NCBI GenBank assembly: GCA_011773575.1
Contig: WVXJ01000006.1
Coordinates: 10,733 to 16,359, forward strand
DNA: 5,627 bases
DNA from: Armatimonadota bacterium
GTDB taxonomy: Bacteria > Armatimonadota > Hebobacteria > Hebobacterales > WVXJ01
Direction: 5' to 3'
This document shows, piece by piece, positions 1 through 5,034 of this stretch. Numbering within the stretch: the first letter of the stretch is position 1; each line of letters starts with the position of its first letter. The notes under the pieces are model-generated. The model worked only from the letters and a program-made list of their open reading frames with translations. It was not told the DNA's origin and made no database searches. The position numbers and the translations under genes are program-made.

Positions 1-10
1 CCAACGAGGC

Positions 11-679
11 GTGACAGGCATCTCTCTGGGGCAGGCGTCAGGCGGATTCCTCATGTGGCTCGTACTGAGTTTTCTACTTACAGCGTTGATACTGGAAGTG
101 CTCTTCCGCCTGGGTCTAACCAGATTCAACCCACCGGCGATGATGATTACTTCCTTCATTGCTGCGATTCTCGCGGTTGTCTGGCTGCGTGGAAAGGTTG
201 GGAGCGGTCTTTCCGTGGGCTGGAGAATGAATCCTTTCGGACTGCATCTTCGCGTCGGGTTTGCAATCTTCCTTCTCAGCCCGATTGGCATGGGGATAGC
301 GAGGCTGTTGCAGTACTATTTTGACCGGGATTTCCGCGAACCCTCTGTGTTGTTGGTCGCCGGCGGAGGCTCTCTTCTTCTGCGCATCCTCTTACTTCTG
401 TCGGCGTGTGTAATCGTTCCGGTGACCGAGGAGACAGTCTTTCGAGGGCTGCTCTTCAGGGGGATTCGCGGCCGCTGGGGATTGTTCGCGGGCGTGGTTG
501 TCTCCTCCGCCATCTTTGCGGTCGGCCACATGGATATTTTCGCCGCCTTGCCGCTGTTTATCTTCTCATTGGGACTGGCCTGGTCGGTAGAGCGTACCGG
601 CTCTCTCGTACCCGCAGCAATCGCTCATGGGCTCTTCAATCTCTTCCCCCTTCTGCTCTTGAATGTAATGACATTGTAG
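11..679 (+). CDS. CPBP-family intramembrane metalloprotease (CAAX protease-like)
   Basis: This is a polytopic membrane protein of the CPBP (CAAX protease and bacteriocin-processing, Abi/Rce1-like) family, expected to cleave substrates within the cytoplasmic membrane. All three family motifs are visible: EExxxR at residues 140-145 (EETVFR), FxxxH at 169-173 (FAVGH) and HxxxN at 206-210 (HGLFN). These supply the catalytic glutamates and the metal-binding histidines. Hydrophobic segments lie at about 13-32, 41-59, 82-100, 119-137, 158-172, 175-191 and 198-219. The start is uncertain. GTG at 11 is the first usable start, but the frame stays open to the window edge, so the true start may lie upstream; ATG at 53 is another option. 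The FabG-like gene follows after 31 nt on the same strand and may be co-transcribed. The substrate cannot be told; in this family roles range from prenyl-protein processing to bacteriocin self-immunity. The family call is firm and the function is open. Confidence 0.87.
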   Translation: MTGISLGQASGGFLMWLVLSFLLTALILEVLFRLGLTRFNPPAMMITSFIAAILAVVWLRGKVGSGLSVGWRMNPFGLHLRVGFAIFLLSPIGMGIARLLQYYFDRDFREPSVLLVAGGGSLLLRILLLLSACVIVPVTEETVFRGLLFRGIRGRWGLFAGVVVSSAIFAVGHMDIFAALPLFIFSLGLAWSVERTGSLVPAAIAHGLFNLFPLLLLNVMTL

Positions 680-710
680 GATCTCTCCATCACCTTCCGC
701 GGAGAAGTCA

Positions 711-1475
711 ATGGATCTCGAACTCACAGGCAAGGCGGCCCTGATAACCGGCGCCAGCAGGGGTATAGGTGCCGCTGCTGCACTTGCGCTGGCTCAGGAA
801 GGTGCTTCTGTGGCGATCAACTACCTGACCAGTGAATCAGAGGCTCAGAAGGTGGTGGAGAGTATCCGCGGCAATGGAGGGCGAGCTAGCCTTTTCCAGG
901 CGGATGTGTCAAAGGCGGACCAGGTGCAGGCCATGGTTGGGGCGGTGCTGGATGAATACAAGCAGATAGATATTCTGGTGAATAATGCCGGCATCACTAC
1001 TCATACCGGCCGGATTGACGGCTTTGGCGCTGAGGATATTGAAAAATGTATGGCCGTGAATGTGAGTGGAATGCTCAACTGCATCCAGGCTGTCACGCCC
1101 CATATGAAAAGCCGCCGTTATGGCAAGATCATAAACGTGATATCATTCCGCGCCTATGCCACCCGCTACTCCAGCCCTTATGACATTTCCAAGGCGGCGG
1201 CCTTGGCTCTCACGATTGAGGTGGCGAGCGAACTGGCTCCTTTCAATATCAATGTGGTGAGCATCTCTCCAGGCACCGCGGCCACGGATATGAACAGGGA
1301 GAAGTTGTTAAGCGACGCGAAGAAGTTGCGTGAGTTTGAGGCGAAGATTCCGCTGGGGCGGATTGCACAGCCGGAAGATATCGCCAACCTCATCTGTTTC
1401 CTTTCCTCCGACCGCGCCAAACACATCACCGGCACCGACATCCTCATCACCGGCGGCGAAATCTTCCGCTGGTGA
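711..1475 (+). CDS. Short-chain dehydrogenase/reductase, FabG-like (3-oxoacyl-ACP reductase type)
   Basis: This is a classical NAD(P)-dependent SDR oxidoreductase of 254 aa, a normal full length for the family. The Rossmann dinucleotide motif TGASRGIG is at residues 13-20, the acidic residue of ADVS is at 65, and NNAG is at 91-94. The catalytic tetrad is N117, S145, Y157 and K161 (YxxxK), followed by the PG motif at 187-188. The C-terminal TG...GG segment (240-249) resembles FabG proteins. Ser-to-Tyr spacing is 12 residues, against 13 in E. coli FabG. ATG at 711 follows a GGAG Shine-Dalgarno site at close to ideal spacing. FabG reduces 3-oxoacyl-ACP in fatty-acid elongation, but many FabG-like SDRs act on sugars, alcohols or secondary metabolites. 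No other fatty-acid gene lies on this strand, and accB/accC are in a separate operon on the other strand, so no specific substrate is assigned. Confidence 0.93.
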   Translation: MDLELTGKAALITGASRGIGAAAALALAQEGASVAINYLTSESEAQKVVESIRGNGGRASLFQADVSKADQVQAMVGAVLDEYKQIDILVNNAGITTHTGRIDGFGAEDIEKCMAVNVSGMLNCIQAVTPHMKSRRYGKIINVISFRAYATRYSSPYDISKAAALALTIEVASELAPFNINVVSISPGTAATDMNREKLLSDAKKLREFEAKIPLGRIAQPEDIANLICFLSSDRAKHITGTDILITGGEIFRW

Positions 1476-1536
1476 GGGGCCTTCGACCGGCCAATTCTCC
1501 CTGAAGAACCTCAAATTGTCGGTGTTGCACGCCCCT
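1475..1536 (+). other. Nested inverted-repeat element after the reductase gene
   Basis: Three helices nest within 62 nt directly after the reductase stop codon. The outer one is AGGGGC (1475-1480) with GCCCCT (1531-1536), the middle one is CCG (1487-1489) with CGG (1520-1522), and the inner one is CAATT (1492-1496) with AATTG (1514-1518), closing a 17-nt loop. No T-run follows, so it is not a typical intrinsic terminator. It could be a 3' end structure of the upstream mRNA or the first domain of the leader of the next gene. The pairing was found by eye and the fold is not verified. Confidence 0.3.
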
Positions 1537-1875
1537 AAGTAATCAAACGATATATCTAGTAAGTATGCAGTGTTCACTAGACTAATAAACAACAGATATT
1601 TGAGGCAGGTGATTGGAGGAGTGCGACAAATTGTGGCCTTAAGTGCGGAGATCCTCGCACCCTTGGAAATGTACAGGAAAGGAGGTGACGCATAAGGCAA
1701 AATGAGTCATCCGGACCGGGTCCAGGGCAGTACTCCCGGCCTAAGCAGGAGGTAAAGTAAGTCTGCAGTTTCAGGTAGGTCCGAAGGTGTGACAAGCAGT
1801 TGACATGATGAAAGCCTGAAGGAAAGCAGTAAGCGGCGGATACGCCGCCGCCAACTTACCTCAAGGAGAACAAAG
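1537..1875 (+). other. Long non-coding leader before the secreted-protein gene
   Basis: I find no convincing gene in this 339-nt stretch. It holds an inverted repeat TCTAGT/ACTAGA (1555-1560 and 1576-1581), a small hairpin at 1643-1660 (GTGC and GAG pairing with CTC and GCAC), and a distant pairing TTCAGG (1770-1775) with CCTGAA (1815-1820). It also holds several Shine-Dalgarno-like motifs with no start codon at working distance: GGAGGAG near 1615-1621, AAAGGAGGTGA at 1678-1688 and AGGAGGT at 1747-1753. A possible weak promoter (TTCACT at 1573, GATATT at 1595) matches only 4 of 6 bases in each box. The stretch ends in a strong hairpin and the ribosome binding site of the next gene. It matches no riboswitch consensus that I could recall, so a structured 5' UTR or a small RNA is only an inference. 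Confidence 0.4.
1829..1859 (+). promoter_or_regulatory. GC-rich hairpin just upstream of a ribosome binding site
   Basis: GCGGCGG (1833-1839) pairs perfectly with CCGCCGC (1845-1851) around a 5-nt loop. GTAA (1829-1832) can pair with TTAC (1856-1859) to lengthen the stem, leaving a 4-nt bulge. The Shine-Dalgarno AAGGAG of the secreted-protein gene begins a few nucleotides downstream and stays unpaired in this fold. A stable 5' hairpin in this place could protect the mRNA or tune translation. No T-run follows, so it is not a terminator. Confidence 0.5.
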
Positions 1876-2448
1876 ATGAATAGAATGTCTGTATTTGCAG
1901 TGATGTTGGGAGTAGTTCTCGCTTGCGTGCTGAGCGCTGGAGCGTGTCTGGGCGCGGGTTTCTATCTCGACCCGGTCGCGGATTTGACGCCATTGGAGTG
2001 GTATGGTCTTTCCTGCGACTATAACTATGACTGCGTGGATGACGGAGCGGATCATGATGAACGTTATCCTGACGGGAACGGGGATCACGACGGTAACATT
2101 ACTGCCGTCCAGACCGGGGAAGATCCTTTCGTAGACACATACAGAATGGAGTATGTCGGAGGGGAGCAGAGATCCGGGAACAATATTACCAAAGTAAAAC
2201 TGTGGATTTTCGGTCACAGAAAACATTGGACCAGCATGCCGATCTACGGACGTGTGAGGATTGACGGAGGAGTCTGGCCAGCTTTTAAGAAGTTTCCGAT
2301 CTACAGAGGTCAAGCCAACCGATGGGCCTCAGTGGAATGGACCGGAGGCTGGACACAGGATCAGATAGACGATATGGAGGTCCAGATCAGATGTGCAACG
2401 GGTGTCCCGGTTACAGTTGGGGTCGTTTACGTTGAGGCCATCGAGTAA
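1876..2448 (+). CDS. Secreted protein with Asp-rich loop and C-terminal beta-sandwich-like region
   Basis: This 190-aa protein of unknown function is very probably exported. Residues 1-27 form a Sec signal peptide: a basic start (MNR), a hydrophobic core, and a likely signal peptidase I site after LGA at residue 27. Lipobox matches around C17 and C24 are poor. Residues 48-74 are rich in Asp, Asn and Gly (for example DGNGDHDGN at 66-74), like DxDxDG calcium-binding loops. C47 and C53 flank the start of this acidic stretch and could form a disulfide. From about residue 84 to the end, alternating hydrophobic strands, aromatic residues (WIFG, VEWTGGWT) and a closing VYVEA strand suggest a compact beta-sandwich, a style common in secreted single-domain proteins of uncultured bacteria. 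No catalytic motif is seen. ATG at 1876 follows AAGGAG at good spacing. The gene stands alone behind a long structured leader and ends 11 nt before a hairpin. Extracellular binding or a surface role is inference. Confidence 0.78.
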   Translation: MNRMSVFAVMLGVVLACVLSAGACLGAGFYLDPVADLTPLEWYGLSCDYNYDCVDDGADHDERYPDGNGDHDGNITAVQTGEDPFVDTYRMEYVGGEQRSGNNITKVKLWIFGHRKHWTSMPIYGRVRIDGGVWPAFKKFPIYRGQANRWASVEWTGGWTQDQIDDMEVQIRCATGVPVTVGVVYVEAIE

Positions 2449-2458
2449 CTTGGGTGTC

Positions 2459-2481
2459 CAGAGGCAAATTATGGGCCTCTG
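2459..2481 (+). terminator. Hairpin after the secreted-protein gene
   Basis: CAGAGGC (2459-2465) pairs perfectly with GCCTCTG (2475-2481) around a 9-nt loop, starting 11 nt after the stop codon of the secreted-protein gene. The 3' flank is G-rich with no T-run, so on its own it would be a poor intrinsic terminator. It may act as a 3' end stabiliser or together with the stronger hairpin downstream. Confidence 0.35.
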
Positions 2482-2511
2482 AGTGGGGCTAATGGAATCC
2501 GGAAGAAGAAT

Positions 2512-2542
2512 GAGGGTCGCCTTCTTTGGTAAGGCGACCCTC
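2512..2542. terminator. Strong 12-bp hairpin, probable bidirectional terminator
   Basis: GAGGGTCGCCTT (2512-2523) and AAGGCGACCCTC (2531-2542) form a perfect 12-bp stem with a 7-nt loop between two convergent genes. On the - strand the stem is followed by ATTCTTCTTCC, a broken U-rich tail, so it serves best as terminator for the small - strand gene. On the + strand the tail is not U-rich until about 12 nt later, so termination there would be weaker. Confidence 0.6.
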
Positions 2543-2579
2543 ACATCAACCTGCTATTATTTCAGTTCTACTTAAGTCC

Positions 2580-2600
2580 GGGGATTCAAAAAGAATCCCC
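2580..2600. other. Perfect 8-bp hairpin in the convergent intergenic zone
   Basis: GGGGATTC (2580-2587) pairs with GAATCCCC (2593-2600) around a loop of five A residues on the + strand (five T on the - strand). No T-run follows on either side. It lies between the stop codon of the small - strand gene and the strong 2512-2542 hairpin, so it would be a 3' UTR structure of that transcript. Confidence 0.4.
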
Positions 2601-2670
2601 ATTGCGGTCGTGCCGGCTCAGGCCTGCTTAGTTACCTCAGCAGTATTGCGGTGCAGTCCACTTCCAAAGC

Positions 2671-2898
2671 TTAGGATGCCAGCGGTTCTTGGCTTGCCTC
2701 CTGTTTCGCAGTCACAGAATCGTCAGAGATGTCCTCCGGGGAGCGCTGCAGTGCCAGATTGCCCTGCTGCGAGCGTGGACCGAGTCTGCTGCGATGGCGC
2801 AGGGCCGAATCAACCTGCTCGTTCCAGCTCAACACAGACTCCTCCCAGGAGCCCCGCAAAGGGAACCAACCAGTGCGCCTTGTCTCGCCTCCTGCCAT
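2671..2898 (-). CDS. Small protein of unknown function, 75 aa
   Basis: I do not recognise this protein. ATG at 2898 is chosen because AAAGGAGGT sits 6 nt upstream, the best Shine-Dalgarno site in the window, and a near-consensus promoter lies about 100 nt further up. The same frame stays open to an ATG at 3177 inside nusB, but that longer reading runs through the promoter and looks unlike a protein. The product has no hydrophobic segment, so it should be a soluble cytoplasmic protein. Its first half is basic with several Arg and three Trp (WFPLRG, SWEESVLSW), while the last 20 residues are acidic and Ser/Gln-rich, a low-complexity tail. It is transcribed in the same direction as nusB and ends before hairpins at 2580-2600 and 2512-2542. 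That it is a gene rests mainly on its expression signals. Alternatives are a small regulatory RNA or an mRNA whose peptide is unimportant. Confidence 0.55.
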   Translation of the reverse strand: MAGGETRRTGWFPLRGSWEESVLSWNEQVDSALRHRSRLGPRSQQGNLALQRSPEDISDDSVTAKQEASQEPLAS

Positions 2899-2899
2899 T

Positions 2900-2922
2900 G
2901 CACGACCTCCTTTGCTGCGTGC
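2900..2922 (-). promoter_or_regulatory. Hairpin with the Shine-Dalgarno site in its loop
   Basis: On the - strand, GCACG pairs with CGTGC around a 13-nt loop that carries AAAGGAGGT, one nucleotide before the ATG of the 75-aa gene. The 5-bp stem is short and could present the site or hinder it. The upstream arm also occurs about 36 nt earlier inside a 9-nt direct repeat, so two alternative pairings with the proximal arm are possible. Whether this matters for control is inference. Confidence 0.35.
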
Positions 2923-2961
2923 CTTTCTAGTAATAAACCTGAAAATGACGCGGCGTGCCTT
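2917..2961 (-). repeat. Pair of 9-nt direct repeats in the leader of the small gene
   Basis: AAGGCACGC occurs at 2953-2961 and again at 2917-2925 on the - strand, 36 nt apart, both within the presumed leader of the 75-aa gene. The proximal copy contains the GCACG arm of the ribosome-binding-site hairpin. Two copies this close could be chance, a duplication, or alternative pairing partners. Confidence 0.35.
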
Positions 2962-3007
2962 AAACGGCCGGAAGCTGATTATTTTGCAAGCGCAAATACA
3001 ATGTGCA

Positions 3008-3036
3008 ATATTAATCAACCAGAGAAAACTAGTCAA
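3008..3036 (-). promoter_or_regulatory. Sigma70-type promoter for the 75-aa gene
   Basis: On the - strand, TTGACT (-35, 3036-3031) and TAATAT (-10, 3013-3008) are separated by exactly 17 nt, each box differing from the consensus at one position. Transcription would begin near 3001 and give a leader of about 100 nt before the ATG at 2898. The promoter lies in the gap after nusB, so the small gene need not depend on the acc-nusB operon. Confidence 0.7.
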
Positions 3037-3151
3037 GGGATTTGGAGAAGAATTCGATGCTCTTTGTGCGAAAAATCGCCCACAGACTATTTTCAGGCGG
3101 AACTTTGGGCAAACTTCTGCAAGCCGACCAAGCGGAGTGTTGCAATAGCGA

Positions 3152-3571
3152 TCAAGCAGGGCTTTCTGAAGGCACATCCCGCAGCAGACTGCCCAGGATG
3201 CCGTTTATGAACTTGCCTGAGTCGGCGGTAGAGTACTTCTTCGCCAGTTCCACGGCCTCATCCACGGATACACTATTGGGTATATCGGGGCAGTACATTA
3301 TCTCACAGGTTGCCAGGCGCAGCAGGCTGCGATCCACATTCGCCATCCTGTCAAGGGGCCATTCTTTTGCATAGCGGGCAAGCAGCAAGTCTATCTCTTT
3401 CATGTGCTCCAGGGTCGCCAAAACCAGCCGGCGGGCAAAGGCAAGGGTATCTTCGGCGCAATCTGTGGCTTCGGAGGCCGCCTCCAGTGCTTCTTCGTAA
3501 GGAATGGCGGCGACGTCGTTCTGGAAGAGTACTTTGAGCGCCAATTCTCGGCCCGCGCGACGCTTCCCCAT
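3152..3571 (-). CDS. nusB: Transcription antitermination factor NusB
   Basis: NusB binds boxA RNA together with NusE (ribosomal protein S10) and helps RNA polymerase read through terminators, chiefly in rRNA operons. The 139-aa length is normal for this all-helical cytoplasmic protein. Family features in order are the basic start GKRRAGRELALKVLFQ (residues 2-17), WPLDRM at 71-76, VDRSLLRLATCE at 79-90, the segment SVSVDEAVELAKKY at 100-113, and SGKFINGILG at 118-127. ATG at 3571 directly abuts the TAG of a possible micro-ORF and has GGAG a few nucleotides upstream. It is the last gene of the apparent accB-pilin-accC-nusB operon, an order related to accBC-nusB neighbourhoods known in several bacterial phyla. 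No clear intrinsic terminator follows it; only a weak hairpin with a T-rich loop is seen near 3080. Confidence 0.95.
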   Translation of the reverse strand: MGKRRAGRELALKVLFQNDVAAIPYEEALEAASEATDCAEDTLAFARRLVLATLEHMKEIDLLLARYAKEWPLDRMANVDRSLLRLATCEIMYCPDIPNSVSVDEAVELAKKYSTADSGKFINGILGSLLRDVPSESPA

Positions 3572-3649
3572 CTACTGCTCCAGTGGACTGGATTGGCGGT
3601 GGCGCTCGAACATGGTTCCGCAGCCGATGAGAATATCCGCCACCGTCAC
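3572..3649 (-). CDS. Possible 25-codon micro-ORF bridging accC and nusB
   Basis: A GTG start at 3649 overlaps the accC stop by four bases (GTGA), and the reading frame ends in TAG at 3572, directly touching the ATG of nusB. The 25-aa product (MTVADILIGCGTMFERHRQ... ending in SPLEQ) is not recognised. No separate Shine-Dalgarno site precedes the GTG at proper spacing; GGAG is too close, so translation would rely on coupling to accC. The arrangement would carry ribosomes from accC into nusB. An internal ATG gives a 13-aa version. It could equally be a chance open frame of a 74-nt gap, or the remnant of a lost gene, since some bacteria keep further genes between accC and nusB. Confidence 0.3.
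   Translation of the reverse strand: MTVADILIGCGTMFERHRQSSPLEQ
3597..3645 (-). promoter_or_regulatory. 8-bp inverted repeat directly after the accC stop
   Basis: CGGTGGCG begins right after the accC stop on the - strand (3645-3638) and is matched perfectly by CGCCACCG (3604-3597), closing a 33-nt loop. The stem lies within the accC-nusB gap and the possible micro-ORF. It could set the ratio of accC to nusB expression by partial termination, RNA processing or protection of the accC 3' end. No T-run follows. Confidence 0.4.
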
Positions 3650-5001
3650 TCCATTTTCATTCTACGATAGATGAAGTTGGTATAGACTTCGCCTTTGCGG
3701 AAGAAGGCATTGGCTAGGATCTGCCTGTGCAGGGGCAGGGTAGTTTTGAGTTCCCCGATGTGGAATTCGGCCAAAGCGCGATTGGCTCTGGCGATGGCCT
3801 CCTGGCGATCCCTTCCCCACACTATCAGTTTGGCCAAGAGGGAATCATAAAATGGGGGGACAGCATAGCCCGGAAAGAGATGGGTGTCCACACGCACCCC
3901 CGGCCCGCCGGGCAAGATGAGGGAATTGACCTTTCCCGCGCAGGGCAAGAAACGATTGTCCGGGTCTTCCGCGGTTATGCGGCATTCAATGGCATGGCCC
4001 CTGAAGCGCAGGTCTCGACCTGCGTATCCAAGCCGCTCACCGGCGGCGATGCGGATTTGCTCTTTTACCAGGTCAATGCCGGTCACCATCTCGGTTACCG
4101 GATGTTCCACCTGGATGCGTGTATTGCACTCCAGGAAGTAGAACTTGTTCGCCTTGTCCACCAGAAATTCCACCGTTCCCGCGTTTTCGTAACCGATGGC
4201 CCTGGCAACCTTCAAGGCCGCCTCTCCCATGCGGTCCCGCAACTTCGGCTTTAATGATATGCAGGGCGATTCCTCAAGCAGTTTCTGGTGTTTGACGGTC
4301 TGAATGGAACAGTCTCTTTCCCCCAGATGGACGGCAGCGCCGTGTTTGTCCCCGAGAATCTGGAACTCAACATGCTTCGGCTCCTCCAGCACCTTCTCAA
4401 GATAGACTTCAGAGCGGTTGAAGGCGCCTTCGACTTCGCTCTTGGCTTGGGCCATCACCCGCACGAGGTCTTCTTCACTCTGCACCATGCGGATTCCCTT
4501 GCCGCCGCCCCCGAAAGAGGCTTTTATCATTACCGGGTAGCCCAGTTTATTCGCCAGGCTGATTGCTTCGGCTTCGCGCTCCAGTGAATTCTCCGAACCG
4601 GGCACCACTCTGACTCCCGCCTCTCTTGCCAGCCGGCGGGCTTGGGCTTTGTCCTGCATCTTTTCTATTACAGCGGCAGGCGGGCCGATGAATTTCATGT
4701 TGCACAGTTCACAGTTCTCCGCGAAAGAGGCCATCTCCGAAAGATTGCCGTAGCCGGGATGAATGGCGTCACAGCTGGTAATGAGCGCGGCGGAGATGAT
4801 ATTGGGAATATTGAGATAGGAATCTCTGTTCGGCGGGGGGCCGATGCACATCGCTTGATCAGCCAGCCGCACGTGCAGAGAATCCTTGTCCGCCTGGGAA
4901 TAGACCGCCACCACCGGAATCCGCAGATCCCGGCAGGCACGGATAATCCGCACTGCGATCTCACCTCGGTTGGCAACGAGAATCTTCTTGAATAGAGGCA
5001 T
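3646..5001 (-). CDS. accC: Biotin carboxylase subunit of acetyl-CoA carboxylase
   Basis: AccC carboxylates the biotin on AccB with ATP and bicarbonate, the first half-reaction of acetyl-CoA carboxylase, which makes malonyl-CoA for fatty-acid synthesis in the cytoplasm. The 451-aa length is normal. Visible in order are the N-terminal domain start FKKILVANRGEIAVRI (4-19), HPGYG (81-85), the ATP-grasp region with K118, K160 and the glycine loop GGGGKG (164-169), EPKHVE with H210, ERDCSIQ (228-234), HQK ending in K240, E278, E291, NTRIQVEHPVTE (293-304), and R341 in ECRITAEDP. All catalytic residues known from E. coli AccC have counterparts. Several usually conserved positions differ: GYGNLSEM for GYGFLSEN, MQDK for MGDK, ECNTR for EMNTR, and QTVKHQK where most have QRRxQK. 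ATG at 5001 fits the conserved N-terminus but lacks a clear Shine-Dalgarno site. It is one gene away from accB, with a pilin-like gene between. Confidence 0.96.
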   Translation of the reverse strand: MPLFKKILVANRGEIAVRIIRACRDLRIPVVAVYSQADKDSLHVRLADQAMCIGPPPNRDSYLNIPNIISAALITSCDAIHPGYGNLSEMASFAENCELCNMKFIGPPAAVIEKMQDKAQARRLAREAGVRVVPGSENSLEREAEAISLANKLGYPVMIKASFGGGGKGIRMVQSEEDLVRVMAQAKSEVEGAFNRSEVYLEKVLEEPKHVEFQILGDKHGAAVHLGERDCSIQTVKHQKLLEESPCISLKPKLRDRMGEAALKVARAIGYENAGTVEFLVDKANKFYFLECNTRIQVEHPVTEMVTGIDLVKEQIRIAAGERLGYAGRDLRFRGHAIECRITAEDPDNRFLPCAGKVNSLILPGGPGVRVDTHLFPGYAVPPFYDSLLAKLIVWGRDRQEAIARANRALAEFHIGELKTTLPLHRQILANAFFRKGEVYTNFIYRRMKME

Positions 5002-5034
5002 TTGGGAGTCTAGATCCGTATGTCCCAGAGTGCG

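Noticed and set aside
1308..1700. - strand 130-aa open frame over the reductase 3' end and leader
   Set aside because: It is the antisense shadow of a firmly identified SDR gene and has no family feature.
1702..1755. Possible 17-codon leader peptide starting at ATG 1702 behind AAAGGAGGTGA
   Set aside because: The strong Shine-Dalgarno core ends 16 nt before the ATG, too far for normal initiation; the nearer AAGG is weak. The peptide shows no runs of one amino acid as in attenuators.
1800..1828. TTGACA at 1800-1805 as a -35 box
   Set aside because: No acceptable -10 hexamer lies 16-18 nt downstream (AAAGCA at best), and the position is inside the presumed leader.
1678..1860. Resemblance to c-di-GMP (GGCCTAA), glycine (CCGAAGG) or SRP RNA (GAAGGAAAGCAG) motifs
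   Set aside because: Only short fragments match, and the other conserved blocks of each class are missing or in the wrong order.
3057..3090. Hairpin TGTG..CG/CG..CACA with a T-rich loop as nusB terminator
   Set aside because: The stem is interrupted, the T-run is in the loop and not after the stem, so it does not have terminator form.
2671..3177. 168-aa reading of the small - strand gene from ATG 3177
   Set aside because: It would start inside nusB, contain the TTGACT/TAATAT promoter within its coding part, and lacks a ribosome binding site; the ATG at 2898 has strong signals.
2689..3210. + strand open frames of 139-173 aa opposite the small gene and nusB end
   Set aside because: They overlap each other and well-supported - strand features, have no ribosome binding site and no recognisable protein pattern.
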